Below, in pieces: positions 15,543-26,242 of a stretch of 64,000 bases of DNA; the first letter of the stretch is position 1; every line of letters begins with the position of its first letter. A program made the position numbers and the translations under genes. Source of the stretch: Marinobacter daepoensis DSM 16072 (GTDB taxonomy: Bacteria > Pseudomonadota > Gammaproteobacteria > Pseudomonadales > Oleiphilaceae); the NCBI RefSeq assembly GCF_000421165.1, contig NZ_ATWI01000008.1, positions 496,001 to 560,000 on the forward strand, given 5' to 3'. The notes below the pieces were generated by a model. The model saw only the letters and a list, made by a program, of their open reading frames with translations, searched no databases and was not told where the DNA came from.

Positions 15543-17594
15543 ATGAACTGGCGCGCGATGACTGCAACAAGCGTGAGAACGCTGTACCCCGTGCATCGAC
15601 TGCACGGGGTGATTCTGCTGCTGTTGCTTCTGACCACTCTGCTTCTGGGAATGGGGAACTCTCTGCATTCCCGGATGTTGTGGGTGGGAGAGCAGGTATG
15701 GCCAAACTACTACTTGCTGAATCCGGATGCGAGCGAACCTGCCTGCAACCTGTTCATGGACATCGACAAGGAAGTCGAACGAAGGGTTCAGGCTTACAAA
15801 CCTGACCCGGATGACCTGTTCAGTTCTCCGCCTGCCCCCCGGGCTCTCAGGCAATCGTTGCAGGGTAACCTGGCCTTATGTGAACAGCGCCACTTACAGT
15901 TTGCTGAAAATCAGAAACACGCCACCTGGGCACTGGGTGTGTATAAGACGGTAGAGCAGGGGCTGGCTGACTTCCTGCTCGACAATATTGATCTGACCAA
16001 GTTTCTGTTCATCGGGATGTTCGCCCTGGCTGCAGCGATTGCGGCACTGGATGCAGATCATATTGCTTTGAGGTTGCCTCGTAACCGTTCAGAGTGGCGA
16101 CTGAGCCAGGGTGGTCAGTTCATCGTTAACGGTTTGATGCTGATGTCCCTTAGCGCCTACATCGGGCGGTTGGCCCAGTCGCCAGGTGCGGATGGAACTC
16201 TGGTCCTGCAATATGCCTGGGCGTTTGTGTTCGGCTTATTCATGATCATAAACGCGTTCCGGTTCGTTTACGTGCCTGAACGGATGAAGGCGGGAGGGCT
16301 GGCGCTCTCTTCAGGGCTTGTGGTGCCGTTGTACTGCACCATGGGGCTGATTGCCATGAGCTATTTCTTCTTCGTGGATGGTTATGCCTCGGGGCTGGCA
16401 ATCTATTTCGGCATGATGTCCAACCTGTCCTCTATGTTCATCAACATTGGCCTTTATGTGCTGGTGGGGATGATGCTGAAGCAGACGCGGGTTCCGGAAT
16501 TGCTGCTGAATCTTATTAAGCCTTTCAATTTGCCTGCGCCCATGCTGGCGTCTGTGATTATCTTTGCGACGGCTTTCCCGACCGCCTTCACCGGGGCATC
16601 CGGTATCTTTATTCTGGCGGTGGGCGGTGTCGTGTACGACGAACTCCGGCGCGCCGGGGCCGGCCGGCAGTTGTCTCTGGCCACCACGGCCATGTCCGGA
16701 AGTCTGGGAGTTGTGCTGAACCCGTGCCTGTTGATTGTCGTGGTCGCCGCCCTGAATAAGGAAGTGACCACCACCGAGATGTACGGCTGGGGGTTCTGGG
16801 TGTTTATCATGTCGGCCACGCTGTTTTCGTTCGTGGTTTGCAAAACCGAAGGCAACTGGAAACCCCGCCCGGCGCCCGGCGCCTTCCGGGCTGCCGTTCT
16901 GGAGTTGCGTCCGCTGATCCCCTATGCCCTGACGGCTGCCCTGGTGATCGTCGTGATCTGGCTGGCTCTGGGGTTGCAATTCAATGAATACAGCGCGCCT
17001 CTGATATTACCGCTGGTGATGCTGGCTTTGGTGATGCTGGATGCGGGCGGGACCGCCCCTGAGGTGGAGCAGACCCGAACCCGGGCCTTCTTCGCCAGAA
17101 GTTCGGCGGCCGCCAGTGATTCCGCGGTACACATCGGGGCGCTACTGGCATTGATCGGGTTTTCGATCTGCCTGGGGGGGATTCTGGAACGTTCGGATAT
17201 CGTCCATGCGCTGTTTCCTGAAGACCTGACCAGCCCCTGGCTGGCCATGCTGGTCATCGTGGTCATGCTGACGGTGATCGGGATGGTGATGGACCCGTTC
17301 GGAGCGGTGATTCTTGTTTCCGCCACCATTGCCCAGCCAGCTTTGCAGATCGGGATCGACCCCCTTCATTTCTGGATTGTTTGTCTTGTAGCGTTTGAGC
17401 TGGGTTATCTCAGTCCGCCGGTTGCGCTGAACCATCTGTTGACGCGGCAGGTGGTGGGGGAGACCGAAGTCCTGGCGGCTGAGCGCTCTGGTTCGTTCTG
17501 GCACCGGTATGAGCGGCTCCTGCTGCCATTGGTGGTGATGATACCGACGCTTCTGCTGGTCGCGTTTGTTCCAATGCTTTTCTATGCCTTGTAA
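15543..17594 (+). CDS. TRAP transporter fused permease with an N-terminal periplasmic domain
   Basis: The 683-residue inner-membrane protein begins with one membrane segment (about residues 19-38). A hydrophilic stretch of about 110 residues (40-150) with cysteines follows. Next come several segments at 155-275 that could replace the small DctQ subunit, and then the DctM-like large permease (about 300-683). In the DctM part, FATAFPTAFTGASGIFILAV (near 340) and MSGSLGVVLNPCLLIVVVAA (near 383) match the gated-core glycine-rich regions of the family, and AFELGYLSPPVALNHLL near 618 the C-terminal core. GGGAG precedes the start. It would import the ligand delivered by the upstream binding protein using an ion gradient. 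The terminator at 17612 closes the three-gene unit. Confidence 0.8.
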   Translation: MNWRAMTATSVRTLYPVHRLHGVILLLLLLTTLLLGMGNSLHSRMLWVGEQVWPNYYLLNPDASEPACNLFMDIDKEVERRVQAYKPDPDDLFSSPPAPRALRQSLQGNLALCEQRHLQFAENQKHATWALGVYKTVEQGLADFLLDNIDLTKFLFIGMFALAAAIAALDADHIALRLPRNRSEWRLSQGGQFIVNGLMLMSLSAYIGRLAQSPGADGTLVLQYAWAFVFGLFMIINAFRFVYVPERMKAGGLALSSGLVVPLYCTMGLIAMSYFFFVDGYASGLAIYFGMMSNLSSMFINIGLYVLVGMMLKQTRVPELLLNLIKPFNLPAPMLASVIIFATAFPTAFTGASGIFILAVGGVVYDELRRAGAGRQLSLATTAMSGSLGVVLNPCLLIVVVAALNKEVTTTEMYGWGFWVFIMSATLFSFVVCKTEGNWKPRPAPGAFRAAVLELRPLIPYALTAALVIVVIWLALGLQFNEYSAPLILPLVMLALVMLDAGGTAPEVEQTRTRAFFARSSAAASDSAVHIGALLALIGFSICLGGILERSDIVHALFPEDLTSPWLAMLVIVVMLTVIGMVMDPFGAVILVSATIAQPALQIGIDPLHFWIVCLVAFELGYLSPPVALNHLLTRQVVGETEVLAAERSGSFWHRYERLLLPLVVMIPTLLLVAFVPMLFYAL

Positions 17595-17611
17595 GGCAAG
17601 TAGTATGAATG

Positions 17612-17642
17612 AACCCGCGAGGCCCCGGCCCGCGGGTTTTTT
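17612..17642 (+). terminator. Rho-independent terminator after the TRAP genes
   Basis: AACCCGCG (17612-17619) pairs with CGCGGGTT (17631-17638), and the loop itself can fold (GGCC-CC-GGCC). It ends in a run of six T (17637-17642). It starts 17 bp after the permease stop. Confidence 0.9.
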
Positions 17643-17749
17643 CGTAACATGTCTGTGGATTCTGCTCAGCACAGGTCGATCAGGGATGTCTGGCCGTATA
17701 CTCTGGACACAGATCGGAAAAACGACAAAGAAAGACAAAGAGAGCACCC

Positions 17750-20323
17750 GTGAGACTATCGATTCTTCCTCTTGTCCTGATACCAGGGATGATGTTGCTT
17801 TCAGGTTGCAGTGGTGGTTCTGGCGGTTCAGATGGGTCGTCTTCCGACGCGCCGCCCAGCCCGCTTTCCGGGGTCATTAATATTGAGGCAAACAGCCGGG
17901 TCGATCAGGATACGATGGACCGGTTGGGTCTCGAAGGCGCCAGGCCGGCGCCGGGTGTTCAGCGCTTGCCCGAGAGCTTTGTCCTGGGGGGATATGTCAG
18001 TGGCGAGGATGGCCTGTATCCCGCTGACAAGAGAAGTTGCCAGGAGCTTTTTTACGCGGCAGACCCGGTGGACACCTACACCATCCCTCTGGCCCCCGGC
18101 GATACGCTGATGCTGCAGAACTTTGGGAGTTGTCTGGCAGGGGCGAGCCTGGAGTTGCAACTGGACTCGGGGCAAGCCGGGACGGCGCTGGTGGGGGGCT
18201 CTGTCGTTCTCTCCGGGGTGGCGGAGACGAGGGATTATACGGTGACCGTCAGTAATCCGAGCGGTGCGCCGGCGCGCTACATTCTGGCCAAAACCGCCGC
18301 GGCTACCTCTGGAAACCTGTCATTTACCTGGCCTGAGTACGACTTTGCCGAGAATCATGCGATTGTCACGCTGGAGAGTGAAGGCGGGCAGTCGAGAGCC
18401 TTTGCGGCAGGGGCGGGCATGACGTCCCGGCACCTGGGAGGCGACAGCTGGTTGCTGACCCGGCCTGTGATGGCTGCGGCCAGCCCGCCAGGTGGAGGGC
18501 GCAAGCACGAGACGCTAAGCTGGATTCGGGATCTTCGCGGTCAGCCAGGTCTTGCGCAGGTGCAGCCGGATTATTTGTTCCGTACCGAGGCGACGCCCAT
18601 TGATGAGCCGTTTTACCCTCGCCAGTGGCATTATGGCCTGATCAATGGGCCAGCGGCCTGGCAACTGGTGCCAGATGGCGGTGTGGGGGTACGGGTTGCG
18701 GTACTGGATACCGGGCTCCTGCGGTTGGGGTCAGGCTTATGGCACCCAGACCTTCATGCCAATGTGAAGGCGGGCGCCGATTTTGTGGACGGGGGGCTTC
18801 CTGTAGACCCGGGTAACAGCATAGGCGGTGACGTGTTTCACGGCACCCACGTGGCCGGTACCATCGGAGCCGTTGTCGAGGGCAACGGCATTGGAGGCGT
18901 TGCCTTCGGTTCGGGCATCGTACCGGTTCGTGTGTTGGGTGAGGGTGGTACCGGCAAGGCATCCGACCTGATTGAGGCCATCAACTGGGTGGTCGAGGGT
19001 GCAAAAGCCGATGTGGTGAACATGAGCCTGGGTGGATTGCCGGAACTTACCCAACTGGAGAACGCTCTGCAAAGGGGCGTTGATCGGGGGGTTCTTTTTG
19101 TGGCTGCGGCGGGCAATGCTTCCACCTCGGTAAAGTCCTACCCCGCCGCGTCGCCCCGAGTTCTGGCTGTAAGCGCGGTGGACGGTGCGGGCAACCTGGC
19201 CGGGTATTCGAATTTTGGCAATTGGATTGACCTCGCAGCACCGGGAGGCGACGCCAGCCGGGACGGGAATCTGGATGGTGCTTCGGATGTGGTGTGGAGT
19301 GCCAGCGGTGAGTTGACGTCTGGCGGAGCGCAGCCTGGCTACCGTGGTCTTCAGGGGACGTCCATGGCCTCTCCTCATGTTGCGGGAGTGCTTGCTCTGA
19401 TGAAAAGAGTCAGGCCTGATCTCAACCACGCCTACGTCCTGAATGCTCTGGAAGATGGTGCGCTCACGGGGGGAGTTGGTGAGCGAAACAACACGCTGGG
19501 GTATGGCGTGATTGATGCGGCTAAAGCTGTAGCTGCCGCTCAGGACAGTTTTGCGCAGACCATTCTGTCTGCGTCGCCAGCGCAGATTTCCCTGAGTAGC
19601 GAAGGGCTGGATACCCAGCGGGTTGAGTTGAATGTATTTGGAAGTGGTGAAATTTCTGATATCGCCATTTCGGCGTTGCCGGACTGGCTGTCGGTGACCG
19701 ACAAGAATCTGACGACACGGCCCTATTCGTTCACGGTGGCCCTGCGTAACGATCTGCTGGAACAGGGGGCTGTGGCCCGTGGGCAGGTTGGTGTGACGTA
19801 TCAAGTGGGTGGTAAGGCCAGCACACTGACGGTTCCGGCGATCGGGCAACTGATCAGCGATCAGGAGGCACGGGATGCAGGGCGGCACTTCGTGTTGTTG
19901 GTTAACACGGAGCCCGATGAGCGTGACTTTTATCTGGCTGCGTCCCAGGTTGTTGTTGAGGCGGAAGCTGGTGAGTATGCTTTCCGCTTTGAATTTGATG
20001 ATGGCGAGGAGCCCCACAGATTGAGTGAGGTTCGTCCGGGCGACTACTATCTGGTGGCAGGGTCCGATCACGACGGCGATGGCCTGATCTGTCAGCCGGG
20101 AGAAGCCTGTGCCGAATACCCCGTAGCCGGGTTGAGGGAGATAGTGACGATTACCGATGAAGCGAGCCTCTCGAATATTCGCATGACCACCGGTTTTTCC
20201 CGTCCGACAATATCAACGACGACCCCGGAGACGCTTCCCAGGCCAGGTTTCAAGGGCTACAGGCTCCTGGACGTTGACGTCGGTGGCGCACGGAATAGCA
20301 ACGGAGCGAAAGCAATTCAATGA
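17750..20323 (+). CDS. Subtilisin-like (S8) serine protease lipoprotein
   Basis: The 857-residue protein carries a lipobox MLLSGC (Cys20), then a Gly/Ser-rich linker, suggesting anchoring to the outer membrane. An N-terminal domain of about 290 residues (prodomain-like, ending in QPDYLFR) precedes the S8 catalytic domain, whose triad is visible: Asp320 in VAVLDTG, His364 in HGTHVAG and Ser538 in GTSMASPH. A C-terminal region (about 600-857) includes a segment with several Asp residues (SDHDGDGL), suggestive of calcium binding, and would be a beta-sandwich. The start is GTG at 17750. It overlaps the downstream PrcB-like gene by 4 bp, so the two are co-translated. The substrate is unknown; secreted nutrient proteolysis or surface-protein processing is inferred. 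Confidence 0.88.
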   Translation: MRLSILPLVLIPGMMLLSGCSGGSGGSDGSSSDAPPSPLSGVINIEANSRVDQDTMDRLGLEGARPAPGVQRLPESFVLGGYVSGEDGLYPADKRSCQELFYAADPVDTYTIPLAPGDTLMLQNFGSCLAGASLELQLDSGQAGTALVGGSVVLSGVAETRDYTVTVSNPSGAPARYILAKTAAATSGNLSFTWPEYDFAENHAIVTLESEGGQSRAFAAGAGMTSRHLGGDSWLLTRPVMAAASPPGGGRKHETLSWIRDLRGQPGLAQVQPDYLFRTEATPIDEPFYPRQWHYGLINGPAAWQLVPDGGVGVRVAVLDTGLLRLGSGLWHPDLHANVKAGADFVDGGLPVDPGNSIGGDVFHGTHVAGTIGAVVEGNGIGGVAFGSGIVPVRVLGEGGTGKASDLIEAINWVVEGAKADVVNMSLGGLPELTQLENALQRGVDRGVLFVAAAGNASTSVKSYPAASPRVLAVSAVDGAGNLAGYSNFGNWIDLAAPGGDASRDGNLDGASDVVWSASGELTSGGAQPGYRGLQGTSMASPHVAGVLALMKRVRPDLNHAYVLNALEDGALTGGVGERNNTLGYGVIDAAKAVAAAQDSFAQTILSASPAQISLSSEGLDTQRVELNVFGSGEISDIAISALPDWLSVTDKNLTTRPYSFTVALRNDLLEQGAVARGQVGVTYQVGGKASTLTVPAIGQLISDQEARDAGRHFVLLVNTEPDERDFYLAASQVVVEAEAGEYAFRFEFDDGEEPHRLSEVRPGDYYLVAGSDHDGDGLICQPGEACAEYPVAGLREIVTITDEASLSNIRMTTGFSRPTISTTTPETLPRPGFKGYRLLDVDVGGARNSNGAKAIQ

Positions 20324-20817
20324 AAACATCGTTGGTAACGACTTTGGTGGGGGCGGTTGCCCTTACATGGCTGGCTGGCTGCAGTGCGACTGGTGAGGCC
20401 CAGCCTGAGGAAAGCATTAAAATCCGACAGATTACCCAGTCAGCTCACTGTGGCCTGACCGGCCCCGGGGTGGCTTACCTCCGTTCTTCCGAAGAACGGG
20501 AAACCATGCTGGATGTCAGTGGCCAGAATATGGCGACAGACGCTGTGCGCAACGTCGATCTGAGTCGGGAAGACCTGGTAATCGTCACTCTGGGTCAGAA
20601 GCCAACCGGAGGCTACAGCGTGGGGCTGACAGGCGCGCATGAGCAGGAGCGGGTGCTCGACCTGGTCATGCAGGTGAGTGCCCCGGGCCCGGACATGATG
20701 GTGACCCAGGTTATTACCTCGCCCTGCGTTGTGCTGGCGGTTGAGAAACGGGGCTGGAAACAGGTACGGGTTCAGGGAGTTGCTGAACGGGAGCTGATCC
20801 GGAACCTGGAAAACTGA
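20320..20817 (+). CDS. PrcB-like lipoprotein, partner of the upstream protease
   Basis: The 165-residue protein has a lipoprotein signal with WLAGC (Cys21). Its C-terminal half carries LGQKPTGGYSVGL (near residues 91-103), the hallmark of the PrcB_C-type domain. In Treponema denticola, PrcB is part of the dentilisin complex with the subtilisin-family protease PrtP. Here the gene overlaps a subtilisin-like lipoprotein gene by 4 bp, which supports a chaperone or stabiliser role for that protease by analogy. The 94-bp gap after it leads to parE. The domain call is good; the partnership is inference from context. Confidence 0.75.
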   Translation: MKTSLVTTLVGAVALTWLAGCSATGEAQPEESIKIRQITQSAHCGLTGPGVAYLRSSEERETMLDVSGQNMATDAVRNVDLSREDLVIVTLGQKPTGGYSVGLTGAHEQERVLDLVMQVSAPGPDMMVTQVITSPCVVLAVEKRGWKQVRVQGVAERELIRNLEN

Positions 20818-20863
20818 AACCACGTGGCGCAGCCACAAAACAACCGTTGATCTTTCAGCCTGA

Positions 20864-22807
<1,944 letters not shown>

Positions 22808-22816
22808 TATTCTTTT

Positions 22817-22844
22817 TTGAAATATAAAAATCGACAGTTATTCT
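22817..22844 (+). promoter_or_regulatory. Possible promoter for the SLC13 permease gene
   Basis: In the AT-rich gap after parE, TTGAAA (22817-22822) and TATTCT (22839-22844) are spaced by 16 bp. AT-richness makes chance matches likely. Confidence 0.3.
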
Positions 22845-22902
22845 TTCTCTGAATTGAATTTGCCCGCTATCCTGCCAGTTTTAAGATCGGAAAAACCGAG
22901 TT

Positions 22903-24669
22903 ATGGACTGGCAAGGATGGTTTTCACTGGGGCTGGCACTGGCCGCGCTGTTGTTGATGAGTTCGGGGCGTTATGCGCCGCACCTGGTCATGATGGCGGT
23001 GCTGGTGGTACTCAGTGCCAGTGGGATTGTCTCTCCGGATCAGGCGCTCGCGGGTTTCAGTAATACCGGGCTGATCACGGTTGTGGCCATGTTTGTGGTG
23101 GCAGCGGGTATTCATCATTCCGGTGGCGTAGACCTGCTGGTCAATCACCTTCTTCGCAGCCCCAGAACTGTCCGTTCTGCTCAGGCCCGTATTGCCTTGC
23201 CGGTTGCGCTGCTCAGTGGTTTTCTCAATAACACGCCGGTTGTCGCCACTATGATTCCGGCGGTGCATGCCTGGTCCAGAAAAATCGGCGTTTCCTCGTC
23301 CAAGCTGATGATCCCGTTAAGTTACTCCGCCATTCTGGGCGGAACACTTACGCTGATTGGCACCAGTACAAACCTTGTGGTTAATGGCCAGTATCAGCAG
23401 CTCACCGGTGAGCCCGGGTTCTCTATTTTTTCCATCACAGCGGTGGGGTTGCCGGTTGCGGTGATCGGCCTGATGGCCATGCTGGCGCTGATGCCCCGTG
23501 TTCTTCCAGACCGCAAAGATCAACAGAAGTTTGGTTCCATGCGAGAGTTTACGCTGGAGGTGGCGGTCTCGCTGGGTGGGCCACTGGTAGGAAAAACCGT
23601 GGGTGAGGCCGGACTGCGTGAGCTTGAGCGGCTGTATCTGGTTGAGATTGAGCGTGACGGCAGTGTGGTAACCGCGGTGCCTTCAGAGGAACGGTTACGC
23701 GGGGGAGACCGGTTGGTGTTTGCCGGTGACACTCAGGCTATTTCTGACCTGTTGCGGATCAATGGCATCGTACCTTCGGTTCATGACGATGAGCCAAGCC
23801 TGAGCAAGGACAGGGCTGAGCGGAGGCTGGTTGAGGCGGCGCTGTCGCCCCAATCCGATGTGCTTGGGCTGACTATCAGGGATGCCCGCTTTCGGGACCG
23901 CTATGGTGCAGTGGTGCTGGCCGTTGCTCGTGGTGGTGAGCGGGTGTCGGGCAACCTTGGCAACATCCGGCTTAAACCGGGCGATGTCCTGCTGCTGGAA
24001 GCGCGCCCGGCTTTTGTCAGTCGTCAGCGTTACAACAAGGATTTTCTCCTGATCAATGATCTTGAAACAGAGACGCCGAGACACGACCGTGCCTGGTTGT
24101 CCTGGGGCATCTTGCTGGTGCTTGTGGGTATGGCGGCCTGCGGCATTCTGAGCATGCTGAACGCGGCTCTTCTTGGTGCAACCCTGATGATACTGTCCGG
24201 TTGCTGTTCCGTTGGCCAGGCACAGAAGTCTGTGGATGTACCGGTGATCCTGACGATCGCCGCCTCGTTTGCCCTTGGCGCTGCGCTCGAAAAAACCGGT
24301 GCGGCGGCGTATATGGCCGAGGTGATTTTATCGCTCAGTGCCGGCGACGTGTTGTTCACACTCTTTCTGGTGTACTGCACGGTGTCATTTCTGACCGAGG
24401 TGATTACTAATAACGCCGCCGCTGTCCTTGTGATTCCTGTTGTCTTATCAATGACGGCCCGTATGGGGGTTCCAGCCGAACCGTTTGTTATTGCGGTGAT
24501 GATGGCTGCGTCGGCAAGCTTTGCCACCCCGCTGGGTTACCAGACCAATATGATGGTCTATGGGCCAGGGGGCTACCGATTTTCCGATTTCGTGAAGGTG
24601 GGGCTACCCATGAATCTGTTGGTGGGGGTGTCTACGGTGGCGGTTATTGCGGTGGTTTACGGCCTGTGA
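22903..24669 (+). CDS. SLC13-family permease with two RCK_C (TrkA-C) domains
   Basis: The 588-residue protein belongs to the divalent anion:sodium symporter/SLC13 group. The membrane half includes GFLNNTPVVATMIPAVHAW (about residues 106-124) and TLIGTSTNLVVNGQY (near 145). The second half has TEVITNNAAAVLVIPVVLSM (near 498) and SASFATPLGYQTNMMVYGPG (near 540), the paired NT-type signature regions. Between the halves, residues about 205-380 form two cytosolic TrkA-C/RCK_C-type ligand domains (LRGGDRLVFAGD and LKPGDVLLLEARP endings). Sulfate, dicarboxylate or another anion is the likely substrate; it cannot be chosen from sequence. Its 3' end overlaps the convergent EAL gene by 13 bp. Confidence 0.82.
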   Translation: MDWQGWFSLGLALAALLLMSSGRYAPHLVMMAVLVVLSASGIVSPDQALAGFSNTGLITVVAMFVVAAGIHHSGGVDLLVNHLLRSPRTVRSAQARIALPVALLSGFLNNTPVVATMIPAVHAWSRKIGVSSSKLMIPLSYSAILGGTLTLIGTSTNLVVNGQYQQLTGEPGFSIFSITAVGLPVAVIGLMAMLALMPRVLPDRKDQQKFGSMREFTLEVAVSLGGPLVGKTVGEAGLRELERLYLVEIERDGSVVTAVPSEERLRGGDRLVFAGDTQAISDLLRINGIVPSVHDDEPSLSKDRAERRLVEAALSPQSDVLGLTIRDARFRDRYGAVVLAVARGGERVSGNLGNIRLKPGDVLLLEARPAFVSRQRYNKDFLLINDLETETPRHDRAWLSWGILLVLVGMAACGILSMLNAALLGATLMILSGCCSVGQAQKSVDVPVILTIAASFALGAALEKTGAAAYMAEVILSLSAGDVLFTLFLVYCTVSFLTEVITNNAAAVLVIPVVLSMTARMGVPAEPFVIAVMMAASASFATPLGYQTNMMVYGPGGYRFSDFVKVGLPMNLLVGVSTVAVIAVVYGL

Positions 24670-25970
24670 TTGAAGTTGGCCAGCGTATCGCAGCAGAGTA
24701 CCCGGAGTTTGCTGGCGTGCCTGAACGCCAGCGATAAGGTGATGCACATACAGGCGCCGGTCACGCACAGATAAGGGGACGTTACGTGGATGTTTCCCGG
24801 CTGTGCCAGTGCCTTTCGAAGGTACTGCTGTCTGAACCAGTCGGCACTGCTGGTATTTTCCAGGGGAAGAAAGCGTGGGTCCAGGTTGCGGGCGGCAGAG
24901 TCTGAAACCAGGGTGTCTTCTATCTGAATGCCTTGCTCGTCGACCAGGTAACAGCGGGAAACGGCGGGATGCCCAAGCAGTTCGCCGCAGGCGTCGGCCA
25001 GGGATTGTCCGCTCCGCAGGCGGTCAATGGTTCTTCTGAAAGTTTCACTGAAGTGATTGATCAGCAGTTGGGTCGGGTCGTGGGTCTCCCGCTTTCGGTG
25101 TTTGTATTCCTCAAGCAGGTTCTCAAGATTTTCGGTGGAATGGGAAAGTTCGCTCAGCTCCAGGCAAGGGCGGCGAAAATAGAATCCCTGAACAAAGTCC
25201 ACGCCGGCGTCGATAGCAATCATGGCCTGTTCCCTTGTCTCTACCCCTTCCAGCAGGACCAGGCAACCGGACTGGTGAAGCAGCGACACCATGCCATTCA
25301 GTATCTGCCTGGCCCGTCGGTCTTCGGTTGCTCGGGTGAGAAGTGTGCGATCCAGTTTTACGATGTCGGGTGACAGGTTCCAGATGCGTTCGAAGTTGGA
25401 GTGCCCGGCCCCGAAATCGTCGATTGCGGTCAGGCAGCCCAGCTTACGGTAGTAAGCAACGGTGTCCCGCAGTCTCTCGGCATCGTCGGTTGGTTGCTCT
25501 ACGATTTCCATCACGATTCGGTGGGGTGGCAGCCCGGTTTTTTTCAGCAGTTTGCCAAAAAATGCGTCGGCCTGGGAGCCGGAGGTGACGACCCGTGGTG
25601 AGACATTGAGAAACAGCCAGTTAACCTGATCTTTGATCTCGCTGTAATTGCGGATGTGCAGATACCGACAGAGTCGGTCGAGCAACAGGTTTTCGGCCTC
25701 TGATACCGGAAGCTCGAACAGGTGCAGGGGTAGAACGGCCGAGTTATCGGTGTCAAATGCGCGGATGAGGGCTTCGTAGCCGACCGTACGTTTGTGGGAA
25801 ATGCTGTAAATGGGTTGCAGCGCTGTACGAAGTTTCAGTCCGCGAAAGTTTGCTGTCCAGACCGGCCCTTGCTGATTGAGCATGGGAGAGAGAGAGTCGA
25901 TCTCCGGTGTCGGCAGCGAATCGGGAGGGTTGTGCGACATAAGCGGGACTGGAACCTTCAACGAAGACAT
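24657..25970 (-). CDS. EAL-domain cyclic-di-GMP phosphodiesterase with C-terminal sensor domain
   Basis: The 437-residue cytosolic protein has an N-terminal EAL domain (about residues 45-275) with the key motifs intact: EALIR (66-70), NVSPR near 122, EIVEQ near 155, DDFGAGHS (184-191) with the metal-binding Asp pair, KLDR near 205 and EGVE near 241. It should hydrolyse c-di-GMP. The remaining ~140 residues (RCYLVDEQGIQIEDTLV and the YLCVTGACMCITLSLAF strand) look like a PAS/Cache-type sensor. No membrane segment is visible. It converges on the SLC13 gene with a 13-bp overlap of the 3' ends. Starts at 25970 or at Met11 (25940) are both possible. Confidence 0.88.
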   Translation of the reverse strand: MSSLKVPVPLMSHNPPDSLPTPEIDSLSPMLNQQGPVWTANFRGLKLRTALQPIYSISHKRTVGYEALIRAFDTDNSAVLPLHLFELPVSEAENLLLDRLCRYLHIRNYSEIKDQVNWLFLNVSPRVVTSGSQADAFFGKLLKKTGLPPHRIVMEIVEQPTDDAERLRDTVAYYRKLGCLTAIDDFGAGHSNFERIWNLSPDIVKLDRTLLTRATEDRRARQILNGMVSLLHQSGCLVLLEGVETREQAMIAIDAGVDFVQGFYFRRPCLELSELSHSTENLENLLEEYKHRKRETHDPTQLLINHFSETFRRTIDRLRSGQSLADACGELLGHPAVSRCYLVDEQGIQIEDTLVSDSAARNLDPRFLPLENTSSADWFRQQYLRKALAQPGNIHVTSPYLCVTGACMCITLSLAFRHASKLRVLCCDTLANFNHRP

Positions 25971-26164
25971 CGGCAGGCTCTGGTAGTGAGAGCACTTACC
26001 GATCTGTTAACTGATGAGCCGGGATTCTGGCGCCGATGTCTGAACTGCCAGCGTGAGCTCAGCAATATGTTGAAGATTGCCAAAAAAAAAGAAGCATTAC
26101 CACTACTTAATGCAGAAAAGGCGAAACCGTTTGTGTCCTTCAGGCATTCGTGGTGTGGTAAAGA

Positions 26165-26186
26165 AAACCCGGCTTTTGCCGGGTTT
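26165..26186 (-). terminator. Rho-independent terminator of a small leftward unit
   Basis: AAACCCGGC (26165-26173) and GCCGGGTTT (26178-26186) form a perfect 9-bp stem with a four-base loop. On the minus strand the stem runs into TTTTCTTT, a proper T-tract, whereas the plus-strand side is followed by TTTG. It therefore terminates a leftward transcript that begins inside this interval. Confidence 0.75.
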
Positions 26187-26194
26187 GTCAGGAA

Positions 26195-26242
26195 TCAGTT
26201 GTTGCTGGGTACTACCACAGACTCATCAAATTCAAGTTCCAT
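26195..26242 (-). CDS. Candidate 15-residue small protein or sRNA-embedded reading frame
   Basis: On the minus strand a strong ribosome-binding site (GAGAGGAAAC) lies 4-8 bases before an ATG at 26242. It opens a 15-codon frame encoding MELEFDESVVVPSNN and ending with TGA at 26195. A Rho-independent terminator starts 8 bp downstream. An in-frame stop lies just upstream of the start, so it cannot be the end of a longer gene. The peptide is acidic with no membrane segment, and I do not recognise it. It could be a small protein, a modified-peptide precursor, or chance coding within a small RNA of roughly 120-170 nt. Confidence 0.4.
   Translation of the reverse strand: MELEFDESVVVPSNN

Noticed and set aside
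18737-20071. 444-codon minus-strand open frame inside the subtilase gene
   Set aside because: It is antisense to the catalytic domain with the full Asp/His/Ser triad, and its composition is not protein-like.
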